Shown: positions 12,872 through 25,314, numbered from the stretch's first letter. The stretch: 64,000 bases of DNA from Fasciolopsis buskii (GCA_008360955.1 LUCM01011227.1:68508-132507); one strand, 5' to 3'. The notes: generated by a model from the letters alone, not told the origin. Made by a program: numbers and translations.

Positions 12872-12949
12872 AACTGGGATGCGAACCCGGGACGCGAACG
12901 TAGGACGAACGATTGTGAGTCGAACGCCTTAGCCATCACGCTACCGGGC
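12872..12949 (-). repeat. tRNA-derived SINE-like unit (A and B boxes)
   Basis: On the minus strand the unit starts GCCCGGTAGCGTGATGGCTA and contains TAGCGTGATGG (12932-12943), close to the RNA polymerase III A box, and GGTTCGCATCC (12877-12887), close to the B box. The spacing is about 45 bases, which is normal for tRNA-type promoters. An anticodon-like loop CTCACAA (CAC) can be drawn, but its stem has only three good pairs and the T-arm is irregular, so this is a tRNA-derived repeat rather than a working tRNA. The flanks (about 12850-13070) share the higher GC content and probably belong to the same unit, but the ends are not defined. Confidence 0.6.
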
Positions 12950-15900
12950 AGGCTGTCCACGGTTTGTTCAACTTCACCACATGAGCACCTATCCGTTGCA
13001 CATATACGCTCCACACATCCGTCACTGATTTGCACGGTTACTGTCCGCTAGCTCACACCGATCGACCCCTACTGAGAGATCACTTTTTTGCATGTGTCCT
13101 GCGTGCGACCAGTCTTTTTTTGACCTCTGATTCTTAACCCCTCTTTCAACTGCTGCCCATTGCTTCCCTATTTTCTTTACGCTTTTTTTGCGATGATATC
13201 CATTTTCATTCTCTTTCTTGCAAACTTTCCATCTTTTCCTGCCGATATCATGTTTTCTGCTTGTTTTTTTGACGCGCTTGAAAATTCATTCGAATTTTTT
13301 TGACGAAGTCTTCTGAACGTTTTGCAGTTTTTTGAGCTCAAGAATGCTGAATTGTTTATCATGAAATAATCTCTTATCCTATCTTTAATTATCCCTTATG
13401 TTTTCCGTATCTGCGCTGACTGTGATGCAGATTTCTATTTTTCACTTCCACTATCTAAATTTTATATCGTTTTTGATTTGTTGTTTTTTAAATCCCTATA
13501 GTATCATGTCGTTTCATTATCTTTTCATCTGAAATATTACCTCGAATATTTTTTCCTACTTTCTTCCCGATTGGATACTGATTTTCTAAAAGCGTTTCGT
13601 AAATACTGATAGTAGCCTAATTTTTTTAGATGAGTCATTTCTACCTCGGAATTATTCCATTGATCCGACCGTGGGGTTGTTTTTTTCCCAAGCAGTTTTC
13701 AAACCCCAGGGTCAAATCGCCTTTTATGGTGGATGAATTTTTTGACATGGGTAAAGAGAATATTGACTCAGCCCAAAACAAAAGTGCTGTGTCAACAAAC
13801 GTGGTAGAGTCTGCGGACAATACTCAGTTCTACAGGGATACTGGTAGCGCACAAGTACCGCGAGGAATTTGCAATGTCCTTTGATAAAATACTGCTAAAC
13901 TGGTCACATAGTTCCCTCCCTGTCTTTTGTTAGGTCTTTAGTATTTACTCTTTGCACCTGTATTAATTAACAATTTTAATTGGCGTAAATGAAGGAAGTG
14001 ACTTATTTGAACTGTCATTTTCGTGAATGATGGAAATTTTCCGTGAACTGCAAAATTATTCATGTGATTTATCTCGTTCGCGCATAATCGATGTGCACTA
14101 GTGTTAGTAGTCAGTAATGAAGGACTTATTGGGGATTCCATGAACCGAGAAAGTGGTAAAAGTCTATCCAGTTTTTTTTCGAAGCGCTGGAGACTGTAGC
14201 AGACCCACTAAAGCAGATCCTAATTTATCCGAAATGCACTCATTGGAAATCGATGGACGGGAAACCCATGGTATTTTCGGCTGACTGCGACGTGCTGGAG
14301 AATGAGTGTGTCTGGGAAGGAACCATTGGACCTTAATGAGGTCCATGTGGCAGACATTTTGGTCGAATTTAGCAAAAGTTCTTTGTTGTCCTTTTTGTCG
14401 TTGCTTTTTGTTTAAGCGTCACTTTCTTCATTCATCATCCCGCATCATTTGCAAAATTCTTCGACACAGAAACAAAGACAAATAAATCGCCCGTACTACA
14501 GTAACTTTCCTTAAAATAGAACAACACACAACTAACAAAAATAGGAAATCAGTTTGGGCAAAAACAATTGCATGTGTATGCTTCGCCTTACATGTGCGTG
14601 CACACATCTTAATGGGTAGGATCGACCCAAACCCGCCCCCTCCCAGGTACACATAAGATCTCTAATAAACCGTGCACACCTGTGTAGAACATCCATTCAT
14701 TTGGAGATAATCTTTGTGATTACGCCTACTTTTACTCCGTTGATTTTCGCTCCCAAATTTGCGGTACATTTGTAATCAATAATCCCCCTTCTATCACGGA
14801 TAAGATGTATGCAATACGGTTCATTTTACCATTGCTTTATTTATTCATTTTCGAGTCAGTTGGTTCTGGTAGCTGAGTGCGAAAACGAGATGGCATATAT
14901 TGCAAACAAAATGTAAATATTTCTTCCTAACATAAGCTAACAAGATACTTCACCATCAGTCTAAGGGCTGACAATCTTCGTTATCATGTACACGTCAGCA
15001 TATATGCATGCAATTTTGGAAACACTTGTGAAAATAAAATTAGCTTATTTTAAGCGGCCGGCCTTTGTCATATTTGTTTTAGACTGGAGTACTCGGATAT
15101 GCGAAGCAAAAAAAAAATCCAATTTCAATCCCACGAAGTATCTTGCGCAGTTTTAAAACCAGTTGCTGACGTTCGAAAGTTTGCACCAAAGTTGAATAGG
15201 TTCACACTTCTGTTAATTGGCCAAATTTCATAGTGAACCAATCAATAATGGCCTGGGCTTCAAACATTGGGTAGTGAGCTTTTCGTTTTACAATTTTTGT
15301 CTTGCAATCTACGATGAACACTATGGAGCACTCAGCTAGTTGTCCTCTTAGGTCTAATCGAAACTTCTTTAAATCGCTTTTATTCAGCGCTGATTCTGCA
15401 ACTGCTAACCGAAACTAGGACGTATGATTGACTAGGCTGTTGAGGGCCATTGTATTACTGATTCAAGAACAGCGGATGTCTACAATCGGCGAACTATGAG
15501 AGACAACTTATTTATGATAACTAACCAGTTCCATACAGGAGAACTTCGTCAGCAGAACTGCATTTCTCATACTCCTAGGTGGCCAAGTTTTCGAATGCCT
15601 TGATCCGCATAACTGCGGTTAGAACTCTGCGTCGACTATAGATAGAATTAGAAATCTGCCAAGACTTGCGCTGACTGACTGCAGGATCAATTTACTCACT
15701 TTTGTGGTGGCATATCCTCCGCAACACATCTTACCCTTAGTGCTGCTAATGTTTAACTGGCACTCTTCCCTACTTCTGTCAACGTGCTAAGGGCTAACGT
15801 TGTAGTTTTCCAAAGTAAACGTGCGAAATCCAAGAATACTTTTTCGGTCCAAAATAAGCTTGAATTCAATGTAAGTTAGGTTAAGCAGTAGCTGAACGGT

Positions 15901-16706
15901 CAGCAAATCATAAACAACATTTATTACTTTAATAACATTGAATAACACCAAACCCGTCTAGTGATAATTAACTATTTTGCTTTATTATCAATTCTTTGCA
16001 TTGGTGCTTTACGTTCACTAAAACCTAATGTTCACTGAAGATCTCTATGGTAATTCGCAGGGGTAAATTAACTGTCTGGTTTCTTCAGACCATGCATTCC
16101 CGTTGTAATTCAATCGTAAATTTTAGTTTTGCCTACCGACCGCTCCTCAGTTATGCTCTTGTCTAATGAAGGAACGTTTGCTGTATTGTTGCTCGGAGGG
16201 TGATCACAGTGTACGTTTAGGGGAAAACTGTTGACGAAGAAATTAAATTTGTAACAAGTGTTTTTTTAAATAGAGAGATGTTGTTTGGACTACGATTTGT
16301 AGTCATCATAGCGGGGATTTTAGTTGAACTAATTCTAGCCTCCCGTACTCTTGCAAATTGTATCGACATGAAATCCCATCATGCTAGAGCATCGTGTTTT
16401 GCACCACTGTCACTGTGAGTCAAGAAATGTGTCTGTCCCACGAGAAGCCAAGAAAACATATCAGTACCCGATGAACTACTAATACCAAGCCGCATTGACC
16501 GGTGGCTCAAAGTTTGGGATAAGTGTTATAATATCGTTTCTTTTATACACATAAAAAATCAATAAAAACGATTTGTTGGTGACGAAATATACGTCCCTTG
16601 ACTCAAGATGGGATTAGATCAAATGCGAAAATAACACAGGAAACTTGCTTTACACTCTAATAAAAATAACAGAACACAATCGGCAATAGGAGGCCGGCTA
16701 ACTTAC

Positions 16707-16979
16707 CTTGATTATTTCAATCATTTCTTGCTTTTCTATTGTCCCGTTCCCATTTATATCATACATTTGGAATGCCCACTCGAGTTTTTCCTCTGGCTTC
16801 CCACCCGATGTGATGTTGATTGCCAAGAGGAATTCTTTGAAATCGATCTTCCCAGAATTGTCCTTATCAAATGTGCGAAATACATGGGTGCAAAATTCTT
16901 CTGCATCCCCGTCTGGGAAAAATCCCGAATAGACCTCAATGAATTTCTTTTTGCTTAACTGTCCTGAAGGACAGTCACG
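16707..16979 (-). CDS. Neuronal calcium sensor (NCS/recoverin family), coding exon 2 of 3
   Basis: The exon is 273 bases and encodes residues 39-129. The acceptor is CACAG before CGT at 16979 and the donor is AAG followed by GTAAGT (16701-16706); both junctions are phase 0. It starts with RDCPSGQL, the degenerate first EF-hand with the Cys-Pro pair typical of NCS proteins, which does not bind calcium. EF-hand 2 ([12 protein letters not shown], about residues 76-87) and EF-hand 3 ([12 protein letters not shown], about residues 112-123) have acidic or polar residues at the coordinating positions, glycine at loop position 6 and Glu at position 12, so both should bind calcium. Between them lies the family motif [10 protein letters not shown]. 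The exon is about 8.2 kb from exon 1 and 12.9 kb from exon 3. Open frames on the opposite strand here are shadows. Confidence 0.96.
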
Positions 16980-18865
16980 CTGTGTTTGGGAAAGGTTGGT
17001 CCAATAAGTGAACGATTATGACTCATATATGACGTGATCTGAAGAATATATAATTCTGAATGTAATTATAAATCTGAAAATCAAATCTCTCATGCACAAT
17101 AAACCGCAGGTTTCGCAAGATAGATAAAATTTGCTTTTTACTTCCCCTAGCTCGGTTCCCCCCAGATACGGACGTACGTCAATTCCATCACGATGGCGCA
17201 GCACATTTTGAACTTCCAAAGTCAAGGTAAAATGAATAGAATTTTTGTTTAGATTCGTCTCATTCATAGCACGACATGTTACACTATCACTCTTATTTGG
17301 CAACAGTCGTATGTCAACCTGTGTGCAATTCTGTTAGCTTAAGCAACTTTCCAGGGGTACCATGACTTTCAGTTTTCAACTGAAGCGGGACCAGAAATCG
17401 AATAAAATTTAAAGACTGAGGCAAATACAAAAGAGCAACTAATATCAGCGATGTGCTAATCAAGTCTTTTATGAAACTTTGGGATGAAAATTACCTCAGA
17501 TTACAGGTAAATATTTTTCTCACGTCGGCATCTTCCAGATTACTCTGATTTTCAGAGTAGGCCTTACAAATCTTCTGCCTCTCACATTGACAGCACCGTG
17601 AGCAGAAGTATTTATTTTGTATCATGCTACAGAGTGCCAATTCAGGCGGCTTGCAGTCTTCCTGGACTTTCAGGGGCCTGTTGTTGACATTAAGTAGTAG
17701 CCCAAACGACATCAGTTTCAACTCTGATATTTAACAACCCTTTGGGAACAGATTCTTCCATAAAATCTTCCTGCTCACTACATTTCAACGGTCACATGGA
17801 AATAACGCTACTCATTTAACGCTTGCACATATTCCATCTGCATCCAATTATTGACAGCAACTTTTTAAATTTAAATAATGATACAGTTCAAATAATGTCA
17901 TTTATCTTTTGGTGATCACGATACGGGGTTTACTTCAGTGAAAACTACTCATTTCAGATCAGACAGCTACCAGTAGTCCTTTTAATACTGCAAGTTTAAA
18001 ATTTCGTTCGAGTTCATAGTGGTAAAACTCCGTACACCATTTGGGAAGCTAGATTTTCCATCTCATCTGAGAGAGCAGGAAAAAAGCATTGTGAAAATTT
18101 TCAAGAATAAACCCTAGTGTGCCAAAACTCAGGTAAGCCATCATGGAGTTTCACCCCATGTTAAAAATCTACTGTTGATTTGGAACCCGGGATGAAGTTG
18201 AATTTCACTTTAGCCGTATTGAACAAGCAACATCTTGAAATAACTCTGACCAAGTACATTTGTACGACGACACAAAGCAACAAACATCAAATATATCTCC
18301 CGAAAAATATGAGTAATGGTCAACAGTACTTAGTTTTGTTGACCAGAACCACCTTAGATATTCAACATTACCAGCTTGTGATTCAGCCCTAACTGGCTGA
18401 GTGGTTTATAAAACAGTGAAATTCCAAATGTGGACACCAAAATTTTTCATAGAAGTACGGTGTCACTAACTCAAAAGTAAATCAACGTAACGTCAGTGCA
18501 CATAATTTGTAATCCTTTCGTTAGAGTTGATAAGCGATCTGTCAGTGTTCGTCAAGTTTTATTAAAGGTTGTTCAACTTTGACCAGGACTATGTTCATCA
18601 GGGGTGGTTTCCGAACTAACAGAAGGGAGAAATGTGTTGTATCTTAGAGAAAAATCTTCTGCGGGATGTTCTCGCAAGGAATATCATTGAAAACCCCGTG
18701 ACTGTTCACTGGTTTTATTGATAAAAGCTTGTACATTGATGAAATTCAGTAAGATAAAAACAAACTATTTAATTTCAATAGTCAGAAAACGGTTTTAACT
18801 ACAGCCGAAATGAAGCGAATTTTTTGAATTTATTCACCAATTACAGTAGGCTGGTACCTGGTGTT

Positions 18866-19200
18866 AGTAATATTACCATTGCTACTACAATTACAATTAA
18901 TACCACCAACACTACCACTGTTATTTTTACCATCACTGATGTCAGTACTACCAATACTACTACTAGTAACGCCATAATTGAAAATATTTATATTACTGCT
19001 ACCACTGCCACTAGTGATGCCATAAATACCACAACTGCTACTATTTCTTCAACTGCTGCTAATACTATTAATGCGACTAATGTTGCCACTGTTGCTGCAA
19101 ATCCTGTTGCTACAACTGTTACTACTTATACTTCTGCTATTACTACTGCCACCACTTCGACTATCACTGTTACCGCTAGTATTGTTACTATGATTACTAA
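18866..19200. repeat. Degenerate ACT/ATT triplet repeat
   Basis: About 330 bases of impure three-base repeats (actaccattacc, then gctactac, and so on). Because it is triplet-based it leaves an open frame of more than 100 codons of mostly Thr, Ile, Ala and Asn. That frame is composition-driven and has no recognisable domain, so I do not call it a gene. Confidence 0.85.
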
Positions 19201-19489
19201 ATCCAATGCAATAATCTCACCTAATTTTATATAGGTAAATGTCCTAATCGATACACTCAAAGAACAGCATTTTTTCACCATAGAATAAGCTGAAGATAAA
19301 TTGTCTTCAGAAATATGGCCTGTCAATTTGGAGGTCCGCTGAAACAGCTTCTGATGGCTTATTAAGTGCACTGAGATTTATTTTTGCAAAATAATGCACA
19401 GATTGGAAGTATATACTGATTCAAATTATGAACAACTTGCATCTATTGATGTCGTCAATCAAGAATCTGGGAGCATCGCCATTTTTATT

Positions 19490-20220
19490 TTTACCTGTGC
19501 ATGCGCCCATTGACTGGAGCTCTCCAGAGGCCAAAGACGAATGCCACCGTGGCTTGCCTCAACAAGCAAATACTAGGAGCAGACAAAAGAGGCCCTGCAG
19601 TGGAAGACAACCGACACACTGGCATCCTGGCCATGTATGTCTCAGAAACGGTGGGTTTCCTCTGCTTCACTTTACCTGTTAGATATCCTTGGATCCCACA
19701 TACAGTGAAACGTCTAACAAGAGTTTGACAAATGACCACAGGCATTGGTAGGCGTGCAAAAGACTGTAAATTTCGGCAACAGTCGCAAACCTTACCAAAT
19801 CATTAAGAATACTGGTCCACAGAAGTCGAGCATAAGCAAGGTGATTAGGAAATCTGACTGTTTAGTGATTCATTTTCAGGAGATTTGGCTGCAGCGTCCG
19901 CTGACAGTTTAGTTGGCCAACGGCCACAGTGGGCTTCCCACTTATGCCTATAAGTTAACCAATTCAAGTTGATACCAGCCCCCCATAAAATGTGGAGGTC
20001 ATCGAGGAAATTGGTTTCTCCTGGAACGGCAAAGTCAGCTAGACTAGATGGATGGATACCGTACTTCGTCGATGGTGGTGGCGAATCGTTAAAGTTGGAG
20101 CTAAAAATACTCCGCATAGTACTCGAATTACAAGGAGGATAGATCCTCATGTAAAGAGTGCAGGGGAATTGACTTGTCCGACGGCACCTCAAAATAGCTC
20201 CCCGGCACTTTCGTCCGCCG
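19490..20220. other. GC-richer stretch, probable repeat-derived sequence
   Basis: Base composition rises clearly compared with the flanking DNA (for example the block around 19500-19640). Both strands have open frames of 75-115 codons, none with a recognised domain. It lies directly upstream of the RTE-like reverse transcriptase remnant, so it may be the 5' part of that element or another inserted repeat. No terminal repeats were recognised. Confidence 0.35.
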
Positions 20221-20243
20221 ATAATCTAGTACTTACGATTGGT

Positions 20244-21000
20244 GTGTGTGAGAACCAAGCCGGTTTCCGTTCCAGTGGTGGCTGTATTCAACAATTCTTC
20301 ACTCTGTGACAGATGTCAGAACATAAGTACATATTCCGTAGACCCACGATTCCTCTTCTTAGTTTGAAAGTGGCAGTTGGTTCAGCCGAGCGTGCAGCTC
20401 TTTGAAGCTGCCTATCATTGGAAGGCGTGCCAGGTAAATTCATTTCACTTATGCAATCTCTATATGTGAACAGTGGAAGCCGAGTTCACGCTTATGGCTA
20501 TGTTTCACCCGAATTCAGCATCAGAATTGGTGGTCATCAGGATAACCGCTTTTACCTTTCCCATTTTCGACTTTGTCATTGAAATAGTTATGAAGATAGC
20601 TATATCATGGTCTGAGAGCAGTGGCATCGATGTGTTATTTGACTTAGAATACGCGGACAATCTTGTGCTGCTGCTCATGAAGGCTGCAAGATTCATCGAT
20701 CGTTCGAATGATAGGGTCGGTGTTTGGTACGTATTTTTGTATCTTCTAAATGCAAAATGTTGCTGCAGGCCTAGAATGGTTCAAAGCCGAACCTTGTTCT
20801 AGAGAGGGAATGACTGGGTAAGGTTAGTTACTTCCGTGGTTTTGTCTCGCCTGGTGGCAGTATGTGGGATGTTGTATTTTTGCATAAGCAGATGGGTTGA
20901 CTGGCATTAGCCAGTTTGAGATCTCTATGACGTCGGCCCTCGCATCCGTTAGTCGATCGAAGGTGGCTTATGCGCAACTGCAGTGAGGTGGATACTGTTA
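20244..21000 (+). pseudogene. RTE-like non-LTR retrotransposon, reverse transcriptase remnant
   Basis: Several frames together recover the RTE-type RT order: CENQAGFRSSGGCIQQFFTL (20244 on), then YIFRRPTI, CLSLEGVPGKFISLMQSLY and SRVHAYG. From about 20560 it continues FDFVIEIVMKIAISWSESSG and LEYADNLVLL, then a NAKCCC segment, and near 20915-20990 FEISM followed by VAYAQLQ. The catalytic YADD box reads YADN, so the second Asp is lost, and frameshifts separate the blocks. The element is plus strand, within intron 1 and antisense to the host gene. It is an old dead copy. Assignment to the RTE clade rests on motif pattern, not on a database search. Confidence 0.82.
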
Positions 21001-21669
21001 TTAGGGCTCAAACGAGCGGGTAGACTTTCGATATTTAAATACGGTTGTCTTAGAGATTTTAATTAGCAACCTAAAGGTAAAACCTAAGGTACTGGGGCCT
21101 TGGGTTCAAGTTTTAGTGCGAGCAATAGATCAGACGAGTTTGAGACTTCTTGTTCATGTTCTGCCCATAACCACGTAGCGACTGCCTTGTATGCATTCTC
21201 TATGACAGGTGGTTTGAAAATTGGTCGAATTGTCCAGAAAATTTTAGCCGACAGATTGGCTCGAATTAAGGTCGTTAAACTACCGCATTCGGGTCCACAA
21301 AGTATGCCAAGACGACGGTTGGAGGAAGTGGCGTGTCTTCAACTCGCAGGGTGCAGCGTTCTTACATTCGTATATCTTTTTTCTCAACACGATTGCTCAA
21401 CCTATCATTTTTTAACCAATTTTTCAACTTTTCTCGTTCCTTTGTCTGGCTTGATTGGACGGTGGTGTGAGGTAGCGACAAAAATCAAAGTAAGTTTGCG
21501 AAAGGTTAATTAGGGTTGTGGAAGCAGAACTACATTGAAACGATATATAAAGTGAGATATATAGATTACCTCGAGGCAACTCATTGAAAGATTTTTTTAA
21601 ATGACTAGGAATATTGCACAAATACTTTGATGCTCGCATCAGAGGACACTGTTCGTAATGTTAATTGTC

Positions 21670-22940
21670 AGATATATAGATGGAGAAACAGATAAATAGT
21701 TTCGAGTGGATATATGGATTGAGGGATATATAGATGAAGAGATGCACATGAAGATAGGGAGATGGATAGATAAAACTCTAGATAGAATTACAGATATTAA
21801 GATAGAGACAGAGATAGATTGCTTGAAAGATCACCAGGTATATGAAGAGGTAGAGACGAGTGGATAGGCAGATAGATTGACCGGCAGATTTATGGATGTT
21901 TCAATAGGAATGTAAGAAGATATATAGGTAGATAGCGGGATAGAGGCATAAAAAGATAAAAAGATACAGAAATAATAGAAAGATAGACAGGTGGGTAAAT
22001 AGATGGATAGATAAAAAGAGATGTGTTTATGGATATATAGATAGAAAGCCCGCGAATTATTTTTCATGGACAAATCGACTTTTTGGTAGATTTCTAGAGT
22101 GAGAAGTAAATAGACAGAAACCAAGGCCGATGCATTTATATATTTAGGGGAGTCAATAAATAGGTAGATGGAAAGATAGATTGATAGATAAGTAACGATT
22201 TACGTAAATGGTTAGCTAATTAGATCTGTATTTAAATAGAGAAAAAGATAGGCATAAAGCTCTAGATAGGCAGATTAAGAGGTACATAGAGAAGCAGTAA
22301 CAATGATTTTTACTGATCTGGAAAACATAGAAACACGCTTTATAAATTTTACCTGTTGAATCTCAAAAAGAGTAAATTAGACGGATACACAACGATATTC
22401 AGACAAAATAATACACAAATTTATATTTAGTTAGTTAGATAAATCCAAAAATAGATTAGCAACACGATGAAAAATGATTAGACAGAGAGATAGATCGACA
22501 GAGAGGTGGTTAGATTGGTCGACAAAAAATAGATAGACATAGGCTGATAGATTGATAGACAGAAACATATATGAAAATATAGTTAGGTGGAAAGATAGAT
22601 TTACCCAGAGAGACTGACACGTAGACCGACATATAGATAGATACTTAAATTGTTAGACAGATGGATATATATTACAAAAGATAGAGAGATGGATAGGTAG
22701 ATAGACTGATAGACATATAGGTAAGTGCATGTACACATGAACTGTTCGGTCGATAGTTTGTTGCGAAGATAAATAGGAAGATGGATGTGCAAATAGTTAC
22801 ATAAATATGTTTATATACATAGCTGAATATATGTTTATAATCAGTTAAGTGTACACTAAATAGATAAAATGATACATGAGTGATACATTGGTAGATGGAT
22901 AGATAAATAGATAGATAGGTAAACAGATATATAGTCAGAA
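21670..22940. repeat. Degenerate GATA-type repeat block
   Basis: About 1.3 kb in which gata, agat, atag and gatg/gaca variants recur at high density, with short pure runs (for example gatagataaatagatagatag near 22897). Minus-strand frames rich in Tyr, Leu, Ser and Ile (YLSIYLSIY-like) are by-products. No internal gene is seen. Confidence 0.9.
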
Positions 22941-25200
22941 GTTTGTCTCGTTGTATTTGAATATCTTTTGTAGACATTTTGTGTCCTCACATTTGGGACT
23001 GAAGTTCATGCCTTCTCTTATGATTATTTTTCCGTTTCTAGGTGTCTTCATTTATCACTAGATTTTTGTGTCCCCTTCAGCCAATTTTTCATATGGCGAC
23101 TATTTTTCGTAGCTCTCGAAACTTTTTGTTGTTGGTTCGGAGTATTTTCCTTCATAGAGATTAAATGTTTGCTTCGATTATAAGTGATTACACTATTTGT
23201 ACTGGAAGACGTCTTGCACATGTGATCCGCTTTAAAGACTGATAATTTTTCTCAAATTATTTTCACCAATAAGTTTGGGAATAATATCAAATTTCCTGTT
23301 GCCGAAAATCATTTTTGTCTCAAACAATAATTCTAGCTTGGTTCAGGGTTAACTTAGCTCATTCAAGTTGGGGAATTGCTGATAGTTGAAACAAACCAGG
23401 GCCATGTGCGATCCGTAATCTTGTACGAATTCTGACGTACATATCTCCCAATATTAAATGCAGATAGAGATTGACTGGATATGGTTTAGGTTTTGGTTTT
23501 TGGCTAAAGAAACAAATGGAACAATACATTGCGGAAAGCGATCTTGTTTTAATTAGTTTTTATGCTAGTGTATCAGTAGGACTACCATCAGCCAGAATCG
23601 GAGCAGAACATGCTTATTCGTCATGTCTTATCAGCAGGAAAATGAGTCACACTGAGAAAAGAAATTAAACGATTCTCGTTTTCAAGAAATTTGTATACAT
23701 TAACCTGCAGTTAAAAGGAAAATTTTATGCCAGATCACAAGGAGATCCACCTGTGAGAAATAATCTACCATGTTCCATTGAAAATAAACGCCCGAATCCA
23801 TTGCACAACAATACGGCAGAAAATTCCAGGCTCAGCCTTATCGGTCTGTGTTTTATAACAAGCACTTGTGCACACGGATTGAGAGACGAACGCATTACTC
23901 TGTTGTGTCTGTTAGAATCATCTGACCTACTTGAACAATGGAGCAGCCAAGGAGATTACCATGGCCGTTTATTCATGACTTATTCAATTAAGATATACAA
24001 TACAAATAAATAAAGCATGTTCACGCTGCTGACCCTCAACTGACTAAATTGTATCGTTTTGCCATGTCGGAATCTGGTCACTCTTGTGTTTCAACCAGCT
24101 GGATGTATTGCACCATGCTGGTATTATTGTTTGCTAATTAGGGTGTTTTGAGACTTCGGCTTTTGTCCGTTTTTCCTAATTTTTGTTCGCTTCAGATTGA
24201 GTTTCGTGACAGCCCCATTGAAACTCCCCTCCAGCACGCATATTACAGTTCGGTCAACCACTAATGCCCTTTCATAGTTGGCTTTCTGGCTAATGATGCT
24301 ACCAATTACACTTGCGGTTTTTCCTTCCGATAGACAAATATACATAGTTTCATTTATTAAACTCTACTGTTCAACCATCTCTCAACCCATTAGTTATCGT
24401 TAGTGTATGTATATACATGTTTCCTTCGCGGATTTGGTGAGAAGTATTAAAAGCAAACATATTTTTCTTGTTTTCTGTGCCATCCTGCAGATACCAAGTG
24501 ATATTTAAAGGGAGGCAACTTATTTTTTAAGACATTCAACAAAACTACAAGTTTATCCATTCCATATTTATCGAAAGCAGACGCACAGAGATTGAATGAA
24601 TTCAGGGTTGGATACCTGACAAACAGATAGAGAGATGGAGGTATAAATAGATAGACACCGGTGGACAAACAAATAAATAACAAAAGTTAGACAGCCGAAA
24701 CTAGTTTGAAAACAAACTATTCTTGAAACGGTGAAGAGCCGAACCTGAAATTGGATAATTAACCCATAGTTTGTCGAAGGTAATGAAACCCTTGCCATCT
24801 GTCAGTGTGCCTCTAATTTGGTCGCGTAGAAATGCGAGTCTTCTTACAAAAATCAGTCTTGGCCCTTATTATCGTCCTTCATCAACAAACACACAAATAA
24901 ACCTTATACGGTGCCAACATAGCTCAGCTCATTATGAGACGTTCGAGAGGGTGGAACACGTGAGTGGCCGTCACGAGCTGAATTAGTTAGGGCACAACAA
25001 ATTATACACAGCGATACAAATTGTTCGCTTTTACGATCGTCAAAATGGGGCGGAAGACTTAATGAGAAGAGCACTTCAGTTCATGAAAATAAAGCACTTA
25101 AGATTCGTCAACGAAGCAAACTTAGAAAGTAGAAAATACTTTAAACAATTATGAAATGTGTGCAATGAATAGAGTAAAGCGGTCATACAGAGTAACTCAC

Positions 25201-25314
25201 AATAAATCCACGGTACCACTGTTTGATTTGTTTTTTTGTGAAATTAGTATTCGATCGTAAGAATTCCAAATCTTCTTTGGGTAACTTTTTATGTGTCCCC
25301 AAGAAATTGCCCAT
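25201..25314 (-). CDS. Neuronal calcium sensor (NCS/recoverin family), coding exon 1 of 3
   Basis: This exon encodes residues 1-38 and begins [10 protein letters not shown]. Glycine 2 in this context fits the N-myristoylation signal that lets NCS proteins bind membranes in a calcium-dependent way (family knowledge). The rest of the exon (LPKEDLEFL, then [14 protein letters not shown]) matches the conserved N-terminal helices of the family, including the hallmark W-Y-x-G-F. I chose the ATG at 25314 because it gives the myristoylation start, sits in a good context (AAAATGG), and no in-frame ATG is seen in the open stretch upstream to about 25380. The exon ends ATT followed by donor GTGAGT (25195-25200) in phase 0. 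The next exon continues RDCPSGQL, which is where NCS proteins normally read on. Family assignment is very sure; the exact orthologue (NCS-1, hippocalcin, neurocalcin or a flatworm-specific branch) is not resolved. Confidence 0.93.

Larger units (their letters stand above)
3827..16706 (-). other. Intron 2 of the calcium-sensor gene
   Basis: It is bounded by GTAAGT (16701-16706) and ACTACAG (3827 side). The length is about 12.9 kb. It contains the head-to-head Penelope-like fragments (11.1-12.0 kb), the tRNA-like SINE unit (12.87-12.95 kb), and pyrimidine-rich stretches at about 9.84-10.58 kb and 13.08-13.62 kb. The rest (3.83-9.8 kb and 13.65-16.7 kb) is AT-rich with no exon I can support. Confidence 0.85.
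16980..25200 (-). other. Intron 1 of the calcium-sensor gene
   Basis: It is bounded by GTGAGT (donor, 25195-25200) and CACAG (acceptor, ending at 16980). The length is about 8.2 kb. It contains the triplet tract, RTE-like remnant and GATA-rich block listed separately. In the remaining sequence (16980-18860 and 22950-25190) I see no coding exon or RNA gene; open frames are short and without recognisable domains. Confidence 0.85.

Noticed and set aside
16708..16958. Plus-strand and other-frame openings over calcium-sensor exon 2
   Set aside because: Shadows of the real minus-strand exon, whose frame gives EF-hands 2 and 3 with matching splice sites.
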